From Dirofilaria immitis (lineage: Eukaryota > Nematoda > Chromadorea > Rhabditida > Onchocercidae), in contig JAKNDB010000104.1 in the NCBI GenBank assembly GCA_024305405.1, forward strand, positions 1,054,001 to 1,118,000: a stretch of 64,000 nucleotides of DNA, given 5' to 3'. The notes beneath the pieces were generated by a model. The model was given only the letters and a program-made list of their open reading frames with translations. It was not told the DNA's origin and did no database searches. Both the position numbers and the translations under genes were made by a program. Positions 27,172 through 40,567 of the stretch are shown here, in pieces (position 1 is the stretch's first letter; every line of letters begins with the position of its first letter).

Positions 27172-27329
27172 CATTTCTGATTGTTCCCTTTCAATGGATG
27201 ATTCAGTCATTCTTTTTTCTTTTACTTCTCCTTTGTAATGCTAAATTACGATTTATACTGCCTTCTATTAAAATTATTATTGTAAAATAACTTCATATAT
27301 ATTATCTATCTATCTATATATATTTATGC

Positions 27330-27348
27330 ATATATATATATATATATA

Positions 27349-27384
<36 letters not shown>

Positions 27385-27394
27385 TGTGTGTGTG
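27330..27394. repeat. Compound AT/TG microsatellite
   Basis: About nine TA/AT units, followed from 27353 by about twenty TG units with one TA interruption. Confidence 0.85.
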
Positions 27395-28182
27395 TACCAT
27401 ACTCTATTACATGTGTATACATGTGTACATATGTCTCAAAGTATTGGAAAAGAAAATATTTGAAAGGTAAAAATAATGTTTAATTAAAGATATACAATGA
27501 GTGATCAAAGATGGGAAAGCGATATGAATTAGAGATTGGGAGCAAGAAAAAAGACAAGATATGAATGCAAAGAATGATAGAGATTGAAAAAGTTGCAAAA
27601 ATAACATGTAATAGGTATCGAAGTGGGAAATATTGCAAAACATCATTGAGTATGGAAAAGATTGGAGACGAAAAGAATATGTGCCGAACAAAGAGAGAAA
27701 GAGAGCAGAAATTTGGGAAATTATGGAAACATTTGGTCGAGAATATTCTATCTAATTCTACTAATTATCGATCAAGCAGGCTGATAGTCAATTTGCGATG
27801 ATCTGTGAAGTATGCTGGTTGATTCAAGAAGGTGTGGTGTTAAACTAGCGTAAATTTGCATGGTCGGGAGGAGGGATCCTTGACACGTTTGTGAACTGCG
27901 TTCCATTAATTGATTGCCGCTTCTATTAAAACTTATAAGAGTTGTTATTAGTTCTACTCATACTTATTTTTTTATTTTCATTCTTGAAATGTCATCTTTA
28001 AAGATTGCCTATTGCTCGATTACTTTGTTTAAGATTTGTGAGGTCATCTATCTGTTTGTATTAATTTTTAGTAGAACTATTTGTTGTTAAAACGCTTGTG
28101 AACGGATTATTTTTCATTCCTTGAGTAAAATTATGTACCTTATTATAGTTATTAGTTTTGAATTTTTGCAAAAGTATCGAAA

Positions 28183-30247
28183 ATGGAAGAACGTACTGAA
28201 CTACGGCGTGATTTACATGAGCTGCAAAATTTGCGTTCCATTGCATCTCGCCAAGCGATAAAGAATATGCTGGATGAAAAAATCGCCGAATTTGAAGAAA
28301 AAGTAGTTGACTTGTTTTTCTTGAGTTTAACTAGTAAGGGAATTAGCAAATTAACTGCAGAATTAATAGTGCTTAAAGTATTTCGCGAAAACTATATTGT
28401 TCATTATGAAATGCTTTTTCTCAGTAAGTAAGCAGGATAGCTTAAATAATATTCTAGACCATGCAATTTTCATTTGCTTACCAAACAATAAATATTTGCA
28501 CTTAAGTAATTATGAACTTTTGTATTTCAGATAAAAGCATTGGAAGCAATGAATAATGCTCATGGATGTGGTGACGTACCAGCCTCAAGACAATCAAGGA
28601 CAGAAGCTATGTCTTCGAATGCTGTACCATTAGCAACAGTGAAAATTACTAACTACGGTTACTGAATATGTTAACAATGAATTATGTGATCCATAGTACT
28701 GAAGCTTTTGTTGATTTTTAGTCACCGTCCCATCAGAAATTATTATTTTCTACATTTATAGCAGTGCGAGAGAGAAGCCAAAAGGTTAAATTGTTTTTGG
28801 CAATGAATGCATTATTTAAGACAGAATTTTTATTATCATGATAATAAACTTTACTTAGAAAATAATCTGCATTTGGGACAAGTGGATTTGAGTTTCATAC
28901 CAAATACTATCAAATATGTCTCTTCCACCTCAAAACTTAATCATTCATCGAAAAGGACTGCATAGTGAAAAATAAATTTTCTTAATTATTATCATTATTT
29001 CAGCTTGGGATCAGAGTGACAAATTTGTGAAGCTTTATCTTACCATTCCAGACATACATACTGTTCCACAAGAACAAATTACAGTAAACTTTACAGAAAG
29101 GTAAATACTGAATGGATTGAGATTCAGACTTTATTTATGCATTGTTTAAAAGATTTCGGATGACAACTATCTAGAGAACATATTTTCACGCAAAGTGATC
29201 AATAGCTAATATCCAAAATTTGCACTTTTTTTGCAGTGAAGTGGAGGTTAATGCTCGTAATGTATCTTCAAAAATTACTCTTTAATCATAAAAGGTTTAC
29301 TCAAAGCAATCAACCCATCCAGCTCTTCTTTCAAGGTAACACTTCAATAATTTATAAACCTACATTATTAGTTCTTCAAGAATAGTAGAATTTTAATTTC
29401 TTTTTCGGAATTTTATTTAAATTATTTTTGTATTGTTTCAAAGTTCAGTTTCCTACCACTCATATAATCTTAAATAGTAGTGACAATGCTAGGTAGTAGT
29501 CATGATGCTAGGTTTGTGCTGTCAAAAATTTTCATAACGTTCAGCAAGCTGTAAGTGACATCTCCATTATTCATTATTTCGTTCTTGGAGTAAAGCACTC
29601 CTTTGAATCTGCATTGAACTCTCTTTTATACTTTCTTTATGCACAATTCTACTTTTACTCATGATATCCTATATATAAGCATTAAAAAAATTTCTTGATC
29701 CTCTAGAATATACACTGTACTATATCAAAATCCAAAATGAGCCTGCTTCTCATGTTACATTACACTACTACTGTTCATAAAACTTTGATATCGATGAATT
29801 TTTCATCTTGATTCTATACAGTAACTTGATTTAATCCTGATTATAGCAAAAACTAATCTTCTATTGATTACGATGAAAAAGAATGCAGAAGAGAATTGGA
29901 AGTATTTAACGAAAACAGAAATGCAAAGCAAAGAAAAGAGGTTAGAATTTTTATATCTTTGTTTGAAAACTTTAATCGATTTATAATTTTCGAACAGTCT
30001 ATTTCCAGCAAACAATTTTCTCAATCCGGAACTTTTCTCTACCATTCTTTCTGTTTAGCACACCCAAATTTGACCAAAAGCAGATCCACAAGAATCACTG
30101 ATGGGCATGATAAAACAATTGTACGACGATGGGGACGACGACATGAAAAGAACAATTTGTAAAGCGTGGCATGAAAGCCAAACAAAAAGAATGCAAACCT
30201 TGATGAACCGATGTAATTTTGTTTTATTTATAGCACTTATTGTCTGA
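28183..30247 (+). CDS. cacybp: Calcyclin-binding protein / Siah-interacting protein (CacyBP/SIP)
   Basis: Exons: 28183-28302, 28531-28657, 29004-29100, 29237-29335, 29847-29940, 30054-30247. The first encodes the N-terminal helical dimerisation segment ([20 protein letters not shown]). The CS-domain core reads [20 protein letters not shown] and VNFTER, then [12 protein letters not shown] and NWKYLTKTE. The SGS part reads [20 protein letters not shown], then [12 protein letters not shown]. The order and motifs match animal CacyBP, an adaptor linking Siah-1 and SCF-type ubiquitin ligases in beta-catenin turnover. As written, the frame breaks at four A-runs (29270-29274, 29848-29852, 30076-30079 and probably 30184-30188). 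One added A at each restores the family sequence, and with the last the protein ends NANLDEPM. Either the assembly has homopolymer errors or this is a fresh pseudogene; the first is more likely. Confidence 0.88.
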
Positions 30248-30780
30248 GATGATTTATAATACCCTGCCGAATGTCCTAAATCATTTCTTAATATGATGAT
30301 TTTAAACATATACGTTCTCAGTGTCATGTATCCTCTGTTCTCCACCAAGATCGTCTGCAGATATATATAAAGTGTGAAATTAACTGATTTCGTTTTTCAA
30401 AAGTATCAATAATTATGGCTTGTTGCGTCTTTTATGTTTTGTTTCAATTATTTTTAACATTTGCTTTTCATTATTTGATAATAGCTATCGTAATTGCATA
30501 TTAAATACTTGTTTTTATGGTGTTTTTACTTTACTAAATATTTTAAAAGAAAGATGAGAATTAATCCGTAATAAAACATCAGCAAGAAATTTTCTCTATG
30601 AGTAAAATAACGCAACATTCTTCCAAGTAAAAGTTTTAGTCGTGAAATTTTTCTAGTAACACAAAAATTTATTTGAGTGAGGTACTATGTAGCTAATAAA
30701 TATCAAGTGTTTCTATACTACATAATATTTACAAGAAGCAACGAGTACACAGATAGAGAATTTACTCCATTTTCCGATCT
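30248..30780. other. Convergent intergenic region
   Basis: This separates the 3' ends of CacyBP (+) and IBA57 (-). A plus-strand AATAAA at 30570-30575 and a minus-strand AATAAA (TTTATT at 30668-30673) could serve as the two polyadenylation signals. Confidence 0.5.
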
Positions 30781-32796
30781 TCATAATGACTGAAATGAAA
30801 CATTGGCAGCGTTGGCTGGCCACCAAGAGGGTAGAAAGATTTCGATATCCTCATTCGCCGAGTGGAAATGTGTCGGTGAAACATCCCTTGAAATTGGTAT
30901 TAAAGCCAGACCTTTTCTTCCAGTACATGCAATCACCTTCCCTGCACGCCGTCCTTCATTGCTAATCAGCGAGCCAGTCACCATATCTACTTTTGAACGT
31001 GTTGATGAAAAAAGACTGAAGAAAAGGGAAGGGGAATGCCGAATTGATCTCAAAGATAATTAGAAATTCTTAATAATGAAATAATATTGAAGAAAGGTTC
31101 GGAGATTTTGCTCTGATTCATAAAGTCCCTAAATGAATAATGTAAAGAGAAACGGTCAAAATTAAGAAAAAAGAAATCGACTACTTACTTCTACATGTGA
31201 AAGGCAAAAGCCGTTTCCGTATTTCTGTTGCATTTAACGCACGGGCTGTCAATTCTTGCCCCAAGTAACATCCTTTGTTGGCACTGAAATATAAGAAATT
31301 ATCGATGTTGCAAAAATAACGATATTCGGAAAAATCTCAAACAAAATAAAGTCAATCTTGTCGGATCCAAGTAGCAATGTAAGAGCACAGAATTTTAACA
31401 ACCATATATTTTAATGAAAAATAAGAATGCTCAATGAAAGGTATGCTGAGAAGAGTTAAAATTAGAATTTTTACAGACCTTACACCATTCATGATATCGG
31501 CATTCATGAATAGTGGAAGCTCACCAGCTAATTCACTCGGTCCTTCGGGTATACCAAAATCAAAACGCCTTTCTCGATATGCGTTCTCGTCTACTGTTTG
31601 ATCATCTGGAAGCTAAAAACTATAAACAATAGTAATTAACTTTTTAACAGTAATGTTTGCTAAATGTTCATGGTTTTTTTAATTAGAAAAATCACATTAA
31701 ATTTACATTAAATAGATTTGCAAAAAATTTATAATTCATACAATCACTTCCATTTAAATTCCTAAATCAAATTAAACTATTATATTAAGAAAAAAAGTCC
31801 AAAGAAATGTATACGAACAATGTATTGTATATAAAATTAAATAACGTTAGATAATAAAATCAAATACGAATAAAACAACTGACATGAACAAAATGAAGTG
31901 ATATAAGGAATTTATAACGTATGCCTTAGTTTTATTTGCAGACTAATGATTCTATGAATATTCTCTATGATAGTTTAAAAAAAAAACAAAATTATAAATC
32001 ATAAATATTATTCCTTTTAAAATGCGGCTTATATAAATTTAACGATAAGAATTTTGAACTACCTGACAAAATTCCACTAAGAATACGTTTACCAAAAGAT
32101 GGCACTCGCGGATCCTGTATGCCAGGAATATCACTGGTTACATTATCAGTATGATAAACATAGTTCTTCGTTTCTTCTTCAATTGTCACATCTTTGTGCA
32201 CTTTAAACATTTCAAGCAATTTCTGCAGTTTCGATTGGTTATTTCGATCACTTTCAATCAAAATTTCATCTGTTTGCCGATATAGAATTAAGTCTTCCAC
32301 GATACGACCACGACTGTTTAGCAATAAAGCATATTGTGCTCGACCATCTGCTAGACGTCTAAATTATCACTTTTATTTATTCATTTTACTTCATGTTTGT
32401 AAAGGTTAATGAAAAGTTTTAATATTCCTTCATATATCACGAAAAAAATTTTACCATGCAGAACTCTTCTCTAACATTCTTTATTAAATAATCTATTGAT
32501 GCAATGAATATAGCAAAAATGTTGCATAAATATAACATTACTTAATAACTCTATGAACGTAACCTGTGACATAATAAACACGCCATGTTTTCATTCAATT
32601 TTTTTAGTAATCGAACACTGATTGCATAAATTATAGCATGAGAATGACTACATAATTCTTAATAAAATTTAATTTAAAAAAAGTACACTTGACCTAATAT
32701 CGTTCGTGACAAGAGCTTGTAAAATTGAAACACTTCTTTTCCTTTTAATCGTAGCAGTCCTCGATTTCGAAGATTATATATCCTGCTGGCTGTCAT
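30781..32796 (-). CDS. iba57: IBA57, mitochondrial iron-sulfur cluster assembly factor
   Basis: Exons, 5' to 3': 32796-32694, 32358-32063, 31605-31479, 31283-31189, 31015-30781. The protein reads GLLRLKGKEVFQF and ALVTNDI, then LLLNSRGRIVEDLILY and QDPRVPSFGKR, the signature NKGCYLGQELTAR, and near the end IEIFLPSWWP. These are the landmarks of the IBA57/YgfZ family, folate-binding relatives of GcvT needed with ISCA1/2 to build [4Fe-4S] clusters in mitochondria. Length is about 287 residues, near normal. Two frame breaks exist as written: an A4 run at 32721-32724 in exon 1 and an A6 run at 31008-31013 in exon 5; one more base repairs each. Exon 3 uses the second of two acceptors (CTTCCAG), which phase requires. 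The ATG follows TTTAGAAGAAAG, a likely trans-splice site, and the RBM7-like gene ends only 152 bp upstream. Confidence 0.92.
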
Positions 32797-32948
32797 CTTT
32801 CTTCTAAATTAAAATCCGATGAATAAAAAAAAGAACTGCTACAAAAACTTCAAAGAGAATTGAAAGGCATCCAGAAACTACGTGAAAAAAGAATCATGAG
32901 ACCATGTTTTTCATAATGGGAAAGTAGATTCTCAAACTTTTGGTGAAA
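32797..32948 (-). promoter_or_regulatory. Short intercistronic spacer with trans-splice acceptor
   Basis: Only 152 bp separate the stop codon of the RBM7-like gene from the ATG of IBA57 on the same strand. TAATTTAG lies just before the ATG and would serve as a spliced-leader acceptor. The spacing is typical of nematode operons, so IBA57 may be transcribed from the RBM7-like promoter. Confidence 0.5.
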
Positions 32949-35266
32949 TCATGAGTTCTGGAGGTTCGAGGCAATTAAAGCAGGTGGAGGTGGCGTTAAT
33001 TTTGGTGGAGTTGCGAAATTTGCTGATGTTTGCGACTGCGAAAGTTGGTGGTATATAACTGCTTAGGATAGAGAACGAAGAAATACAAAGAAATAAACAA
33101 TAGTTTGAATTTAGTCATTAAAATGTAAGGGAATGAATGAATAAATTAGTGGTCTCTATAGTTGGTAGAATTGTTTGAATTTAAATTTAATAAATAAATA
33201 GGAAAGGGAAACTGAACTGAAATGAGAATGGCAAGAAGCCTAAGTAGTACAGCATATGTATGATTGAAATATGGATTATAAATAAGGAAAATTGGAAAAA
33301 TTAGTCCTGATCAGTCTCGAGTTCTTTTTCGTAGTGTCACTGTTCTCGACACTAAATGTGAACTTTGCTTCATATTTCAATTATATGGCACACATTATTC
33401 ATCTTGAAATAGTGTTCTTGTGAATTGATTTCCAATAAAGTTATCAAGTCGACTATGACTAATTAGTTATGTCATGATATTTTTACTATGTTTGAATAGT
33501 ATAGTTTGACGTTTTTATTTAAAAAAAAGTTTTAACTTTCATGATTTGCATTTGCTTACATCATACGGTGTTGAAATCTTTGGGTTTATTGATTTTATTA
33601 TTCAAATTGAGCGTTCTGTTTAATTAATTGGTATATATGGTAACCGAATTATGCAACAAAGGATTTTAATTGAGCTTTTGAACTTCACAGTTAGAAAGAA
33701 AGCTGGAAGTAAGCGATAAATAAACCATTTAAACTAAGAAATAATAAAACGAACTTACAGCAAGAATCAATTTAAATGATAATGGATTATGATAACAAGT
33801 AAGTTGATAAGAGAATAAATAAGTGAATAAATGAATGCTGGAGTAAAACAGCTGCAAAAAGTTAAATTATGGGTTAAATTTAAAGAAGTCACAGGAAATG
33901 ATGGGAGATTTCAGTGGACTTTTGAATGGATTCCAACCATCTTGCGATGAAGTTTTTGATGACATTGTTGTGGTGGATGCTATCATCGTATCATTCTTGT
34001 AACTGCTATCTGTAATATGTTCATGTTCTTGATAATCAGTTAAAATGAATTTAAACTTAGAAACTATTCATTCAAAAACTCTTAACAAAATCAGCAACGA
34101 ATCTGCCATATCCTTTTCTTAACATTATTCTTGCTATTTAACTTTCTTTTGAGATTAAAAATTCTTAAATTGCTTCAGTAGACTTGAAATAAATTTTGAA
34201 TTTTAATTTAAAAATTATTGTAAATGCTTGCTTCCAAAAACTCTAGTATCACAGCGAAGCAACTTTTGAGCACATTTTTTCTCATATCCGATTTGACGTG
34301 GAGCATAGCATATACCTGATAGTTTGGCCGGATTACTGCTAGGAGAAATTACAATACTGAAAATATATTATATTAAAAAAATTGGAATTTTTTCTCGTTT
34401 ATTAAAATAATATCTAGAAGAAGTCAGAAAAGAGAGAAGAAGTGGAGTGATTCGTCTTTTGGATTGCATTTTTGACTTTACATAAATTCTTAAAACAGAT
34501 TTATAAAAATTTAATAAAATCAGTAAAAATGATTCAATAATACAGAAAAAATGAGTTGCCTAACAGAAAAACCTTGAAGAATGAATGAAGATATCGAATC
34601 CGAGCTGGTAACGAATAAGATCAAACATTACACATGTCCGTGAATCGACCTCTTTGAAAATTACAATCGCACATTGGGGAGTACCGTCCGTATTTTCATG
34701 TAGGATAACCTTTTCTACCGGACCTGCCTAAAGAAAATTTACATGGCGTTTGTGGCTTGGTGAGTCTAATCTATTGTTCAATATAGATGGATATTGTCAG
34801 TCTCTTTTAAATAGGTTACATCTGGCATACGATCGACAAATGAACGTAAAATTAAAATTTGATAAATGATTTCTGAGGACTTAGATGACGAGTAAAAAAT
34901 TAGTAAATTAGGAGAAAATAAGGATTTCAATGTTTATTTCGCTGTTATAGCGTATGATGGGCATGCATTCGCGAATAAATCATCGAAATTTGAAGAAAAT
35001 TTTCCAAAAAATCGGATTTTAGAATTTAAGGTTTCACAAATTGTTGGTTTAAATTGTCTGCAAAGAATTGATTCGATTAGACTATTTCAATCAAATAAAG
35101 CAAAGCATATATATTTAGGTATTGCCTATCAAAATTAAATTTGAGAATGAAAAGAAATGAGGTTTACCTGAGAAAATGTTTCATAAATGTGGTCAACGGA
35201 TATGTGCGGATGAATATTGCACAGATAAAGAGTTCTTTCATTGCGATTCGATTGACTCTGTTTCAT
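32949..35266 (-). CDS. RBM7/RBM11-like RRM protein
   Basis: Exons, 5' to 3': 35266-35168, 34727-34573, 34356-34316, 34009-33893, 33058-32949, about 173 residues. The single RRM starts almost at the N-terminus: RNERTLYLCNIHPHISVDHI holds RNP2 (LYLCNI), then AGPVEKVILHENTDG, then QCAIVIFK in the RNP1 position. An N-terminal RRM with AGPVxKV is typical of RBM7, the RNA-binding subunit of the nuclear exosome targeting complex. RNP1 is weak, lacking the usual aromatic pair. The tail has GWNPFKSPLKSP and a Pro-rich end, TPPKLTPPPPALIAS. The last two exons join in phase but rest on composition and splice sites only. Otherwise exon 3 reads on to a stop at 34215, giving 131 residues. No homopolymer frame break was found here. 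Confidence 0.7.
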
Positions 35267-37119
35267 ATTTTTCGAAGTGAATACTTCTATTTACAACAAA
35301 GTTGAGATTTGTGAATTGCCGGGTAGAGGATAACAAAAAAAAACAAATATGCAAACAAACAGTTAGCAAACACCAAATAAACAAAGCATGTTATTCCCAA
35401 AATTTATCATTTTCCTTGAAAGACTAAAATTTGCATATTACCTGGATGTCATCCTCATCTTTCATTGCTCCACCCCTTTATTCCAATCTGCGCTTTCATG
35501 CTAATACATTTTAACATTTTTAGCTCTATCTACGACAACTCTATCTCTATCTACGTTTTGAAAAGTTTCTACATATCGCAATATCTCCAATATATATAAC
35601 ATTCTCAATATATCCAATGGAATCAAACATTTCGTATAGTAAAACATAAGTTAATGCATACGTGTTATATGCAAATTGTCGCAATTCTGATTTGAAAAAT
35701 AAAATAATACACTATTATTTTGCTCCTGTTATTTCTCGAGCAATCATCCTTCGAAAGATAGATTTATACGATGAAAGTTATGATCCAACATAATCCATCA
35801 TTAACATTAATATAATATATGTTTACATTATATTTGGATAACAAGTAATCTATACTGTTGTCATTATATTTTCTTTCTATGCATTTTAATCATCTTAAAC
35901 TGTAAACTATAATCCAATAATCATCAAATTCTGATAAAATGTTGCGGAAATAATAAATTTTTTCCACATTTCAAAGTTAAGAAAATCACGGAGGATACAA
36001 TAAGTTTATTGCAAACTGGTTCCACGAAATTTTGATAGTTTCTGTTTCATTATAGAGATATAATATATTTCATTATAAAGATATCCATATATATTTAATT
36101 TATGAATATATATTATGGCATTGGATAATATAATCAATAATAATTAGAATTATTGAAAATTTGTTGCTCTTTTATTTATATATCTTATTATTTTTAGCAA
36201 AGGAATTTTAAAAAGTTTAATTTGTTGGAGAAAAATTTGAAAATTAGCAAATAAAATATGAAATTTTATCGATGACCAATAGAGCATTTAAATAACTTTT
36301 CCGAATTATTTTTAAAGAAAATTTGAAATACATTTAAAATTAATAAGTAGGCCTTATGTATACAATATTGATCTGCCGCTTTCATGAGTGTTTTCCCACC
36401 ATCTTTTTGATTTTCAAATTTCTGTATTTAATTTCCTATGTAATCATCGTGTACTGTTCGAAAGCATCAATCTCTTTTCTTTCTTCAAAATTTCAACGGA
36501 ACTTTGATTAGAACCATCGTCAGTCGAACTTGTAGTATTTCTGCCAATTGAGAGATGTTTGAGTATCATCGATCAAAGAGAATGTTACAACAGCTGTTTG
36601 GAAGTAGAAGAGGAAGAAGAGAAAGGAACTTTCTCATATTGGCAGAAAAATCGACCAAATTGATCGACCGATCGACCGAATCCCTCATACTCTTAACAAC
36701 GATCCTTCTTTCAAAAAAATGAAATGCGACTGTATCGTCCACTTCGTTATATTCAATTGGAATGTTGACATTTTTCTTTTTTGTTATATTTGATAGTAAA
36801 AAACAGCGGCGTCATTTGAACCCTATGGCTTTTTGGCTCATTCGGAATATCTTTGCTCTCCTGGCCTTATTCAGAATTGTCTCATATTTATTTGTTGCCA
36901 AATCATTTTTATATATTATTTCAAAATTGCGATTTCTCAATCAAGTTTATATCATAATGGTTCAAATGAGAATCACAGAACATGGTGAAACTGTTTGTTG
37001 GAATGAGTCATCGACTTGTTTCAATTCCGCTTAATTTCTACTTCGTTTTCAATTTTTCATTTCCGTTTAAAAATAACAAGCAAATTTTCATTTCTATAGA
37101 TTCTGGGTGAATCGATTTT
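35267..37119. other. Divergent intergenic region
   Basis: This holds the presumed promoters of the RBM7-like gene (-) and the cathepsin F-like gene (+). The ORF at 36762-37034 (+) is hydrophobic and AT-driven, with no family signal, and I do not call it a gene. Confidence 0.55.
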
Positions 37120-40100
37120 ATGTTGACCAATTGTTGGATAATTATTCTATTAGGGCTTCATTCCCTAGTAGCAGCTGAAAAGTCTGTGAATAACGATCAT
37201 GATGCAGAACTATATGAGGTAAGAAAGAATCTGCTATCATCCATAGCATAACGATAATAGACTAATCATGGATGGATTAAAAATAAAGTAGTTTGACGGC
37301 TACTGCTATGACCTTACTTCGCGGGTTAACTTTTAATATAAATTTGTCATGTCAGTATTGCTCGTCTAAATAGTGACTGCATATTATGATGATTTGGGAT
37401 TGAGAGTGAATCTAAACTTTTTTTACTTTAGAGTAGAAATGAGCGATTGCTAAATATTGAAAATAAAATCTTAGACAATTGAAAGTTGATTGTCTAAAAG
37501 TACTAATAGTTAAGCATCAAGGATTTCAAAAAAATTTAGTGAAATTAAAATTCTTAAAAATATTTACCTACAAAATGAAAAATAAAATTATTCATAATTA
37601 CCGACTAGGCTTCAAATACTATAGCGTCATTTTGCTAGAAAATCGTGGAAGTCATAATGGAAATTTTGAATTTCAATTCTTATAATATTTATCCTTCATC
37701 TGTTGCAACTACAGGATTTGTTATCATTATCAATGACAGAATATAACAAAATTTCCAAAGGTAATTATCGATGGATTCCAGTGGAAATTTTGGATATGAG
37801 TAGGATTTATGATACTGGAATACATTTTTCGATCAAAATTGCAATCGCTCTTTCGAACTGTACAAAAATTGTAAGGCCATTTCTTACTTTCAGTTCAATT
37901 CTATATTAGATTTGAGATTTTTTGGATCCATTTCTTTTGCAAAATTAAAAATTTCAGATCCATACCAATTTTGGCAATAAATATTGTATTGCGAAAAAGC
38001 GTCTGGTTTAAAGGTAATATTTTTAAACTCCAAGAGTATAAATTTCACGGAATTATGTCGGAAGTTTGCACAATGTAAAACTTAGTAATACATATTTATT
38101 TCTGTAATGTATAATTTTTGACAATCATAGATAGCAGAAGTGATTATTTATCTCCTAAATTACGTTTAATTCTTTTTCAGGCTTGCATATTTGAAATATT
38201 TCGACCAAATTGGAGAAAATCTGCGAAGGCAAAGCTCTTGACATGTTCTAACTATAATTCGTCAGAAGAAGTAACCGAAACGAGCAGGTTTCTTTCCGTT
38301 ATTTTATAAGCAAATTCCAAATGAAATGATGAAATTGATTGATTTCAGTCCCAGATCAGATGCTAGTGCGATAGTGGAAATGACATCCCGAGAATCAATT
38401 AAGACCTCGCGAAATTGGCTGGAACCAAAGACTCTGATGTTGTGGAATAATTTCTTAAATTTTATCAATAGGTGAGAAGAAGATTTGTTTATTTTTGATA
38501 TAATCTTATTCATACATTTAATTTAAAATATTATCCAATGTTACTAGTGTAGTTGCATTGCTTTAACCTTATTTCAGTGTATCATTACATCGAATAGGTT
38601 CAGGTGAATTATCAAATTGTCCACGGTTCTCTCTAGGGTGCTTAGCTTTTTCTATATTTAAAAGCCAATATAATTATGAAACGACTATAATCAATTTTAA
38701 TGCTTCAGATTCAAACGGCCATATTCTTCTTTAATGGAACAACTGAATCGTTTCAAAATATATATGCAGAATATGCATTTCGCGCAGAAGTTGCAATATG
38801 AGGAGAAAGGAACAGCGGCTTATGGCGAAACACAATTCAGCGATATGACACCTGAAGAATTCAAAAGAGTTCGAATTAGAATTTCTTTTTATTTAAATTT
38901 TAAAAGAATGCATCTATTTGCAAATTTTGATGAAGCAGTCAGAGATGGCATATCTTTTTATACTTTTTATATCATAAATATAATCATTTCACTTGATCAA
39001 TAGCTCAAATGTTTTATTAGTTTTCTGTTTATGGCTAATCATTATTTCCTGAAAACCAAGGGTCGATATTTAACATCAAAATTAAAAACCATTATGTCGA
39101 GTTAGAAATTTGATGCTATTTTGTTTTAACGAACAGTTGAAATGCTATCTTTTCAGATAATGCTACCGAATTTATGGTGGCAAAGCATAAAATCGAACAG
39201 AAAAAATCCAAATATTGATTTTGATTTAAAGAAGTTTAACCTTTCAATGAATGACCTGCCAAAGAGTTTCGATTGGCGCAAGAAGGGGTTGTTACACCTG
39301 TAAAAATCAAGGTTTGCGAAATTGTTGCTGGTTGAAATATTTAGAAAATAATGATAGATAGTAATGATTTTTTTATAGCAGTCGTTACCGTTTTGATTTC
39401 CGGAAACAGACTTGCTCACTTTCGACTGTTTTTTAATTTTCATATTTTGATATGATTTAGCGTCTATGTTTCAGGTTCCTGCGGTAGTTGTTGGGCTTTT
39501 TCTGTTACTGGCAATATTGAAAGTCTCTGGGCTATTAAAACAGGTGATTTGATATCGCTTTCCGAGCAAGAATTGATTGATTGTGATGTGGTTGATAAAG
39601 GATGCAACGGAGGATTACCAATCAATGCTTTCCGGTCAGTCTGAAATATTCTGTACGGAAGTAGGAAGAGAAATTTAAGAAAGGAATTGAGATGCTTGAA
39701 AAAATCTGCTTTTGATATTTAAAAATAAATCGCTTGATTTTCATTACTAAAATACGAAACTCATTCCTTCATTAAAGTGGAATATAGTGTAGTTTATCTT
39801 ATTGTTCAGAGAAATACAAAGAATGGGTGGTTTGGAACCGGAAGATCAATATCCATATAAGGCAAAAAACGGAACATGTCATCTGGTCCGAAAGGATATT
39901 GCTGTCAGTATCGATGATGCTGTGGAAATTCCAAATAATGAAACAATAATGAAAGCGTGGATTGCTCAACGTGGGCCACTTTCTGTTGGTAAGTTTTTGG
40001 ATATTATGGTATTCAACTTAGACGGAAAATATGATTTAAAAGAAGACATCAGGAAATGATCAACACTAATTATGATACCAATCAGAAATAGAAATAAACC

Positions 40101-40567
40101 AGGCGGAATAGATTGATTCATAATTGATTTTAAATGTTTTTCAGATAATTCCAACTAGATTTTGCCTAACACATTACTGCATCTCTGGGTAATCGTCGTT
40201 GTCTCACTGTTAAAATTGATATTAATTTTTAAACTATTTCATCGGTTTCATATTGAGAATATGAATTCAAATTTCTGATTTCTAGCTGCTAAAATCACAC
40301 TTCAGAATGACTTTTTAAGGAATTGATGCTGAATTATTGGCATATTATAAAAGTGGAATTCTTCATCCATCCCATAAACGTTGTCCACCATCGAAAATTA
40401 ATCATGGAGTACTGATCACTGGTTACGGTATTGAAAATGGTCTACCCTACTGGGCGATCAAGAATAGCTGGGGCCAGAGGTGGGGTGAAAATGGTTACTT
40501 TCGTTTGAGGCGTGGCAGAGATGTTTGTGGTGTTAGCGATTTGGTATCATCTGCAATCATTTACTGA
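37120..40567 (+). CDS. Cathepsin F-like cysteine protease with cystatin-like prodomain
   Basis: Ten exons: 37120-37218, 37715-37870, 37958-38013, 38181-38287, 38349-38471, 38709-38868, 39157-39311, 39475-39634, 39810-39988, 40320-40567; about 481 residues once frames are restored. A signal peptide ([16 protein letters not shown]) leads into a cystatin-like domain ending [12 protein letters not shown]...LLTC. The I29 inhibitor prodomain has the ERFNIN-type helix ([18 protein letters not shown]) and FSDMTPEEF. The mature enzyme starts near [11 protein letters not shown]; the active site is [10 protein letters not shown] (Cys, exon 8), [10 protein letters not shown] (His) and IKNSWG (Asn, exon 10), all intact. 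Cystatin plus I29 plus peptidase is the cathepsin F layout (lysosomal or secreted; used in moulting and development in filariae). The frame breaks at 37994-37998, 39285-39288 and 39302-39306, each one base short. AATAAA at 40747-40752. Confidence 0.93.

Larger units (their letters stand above)
23791..28182. other. Gene-poor intergenic region with microsatellites
   Basis: There is no confident gene. It lies between the start of the CCDC9-like gene (-) and the start of CacyBP (+), which are divergent. It holds an ATTTC pentamer array, AT repeats and a TG repeat, listed separately. The minus-strand ORF 25176-25388 (ELACHKKIDDVIFKFNLTDL) has somewhat protein-like composition but no splice context or homology. 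ORFs at 23979, 26084, 27407 and 27565 look random. Confidence 0.55.

Noticed and set aside
29004..29335. CacyBP as a decayed pseudogene
   Set aside because: Between the breaks the protein is fully conserved, every break is in an A-run, and unrelated neighbouring genes show the same kind of break.
36762..37034. 90-codon hydrophobic plus-strand ORF before the cathepsin gene
   Set aside because: Phe/Ile/Leu-rich as expected from AT-rich DNA; the protease's own signal peptide starts separately at 37120.
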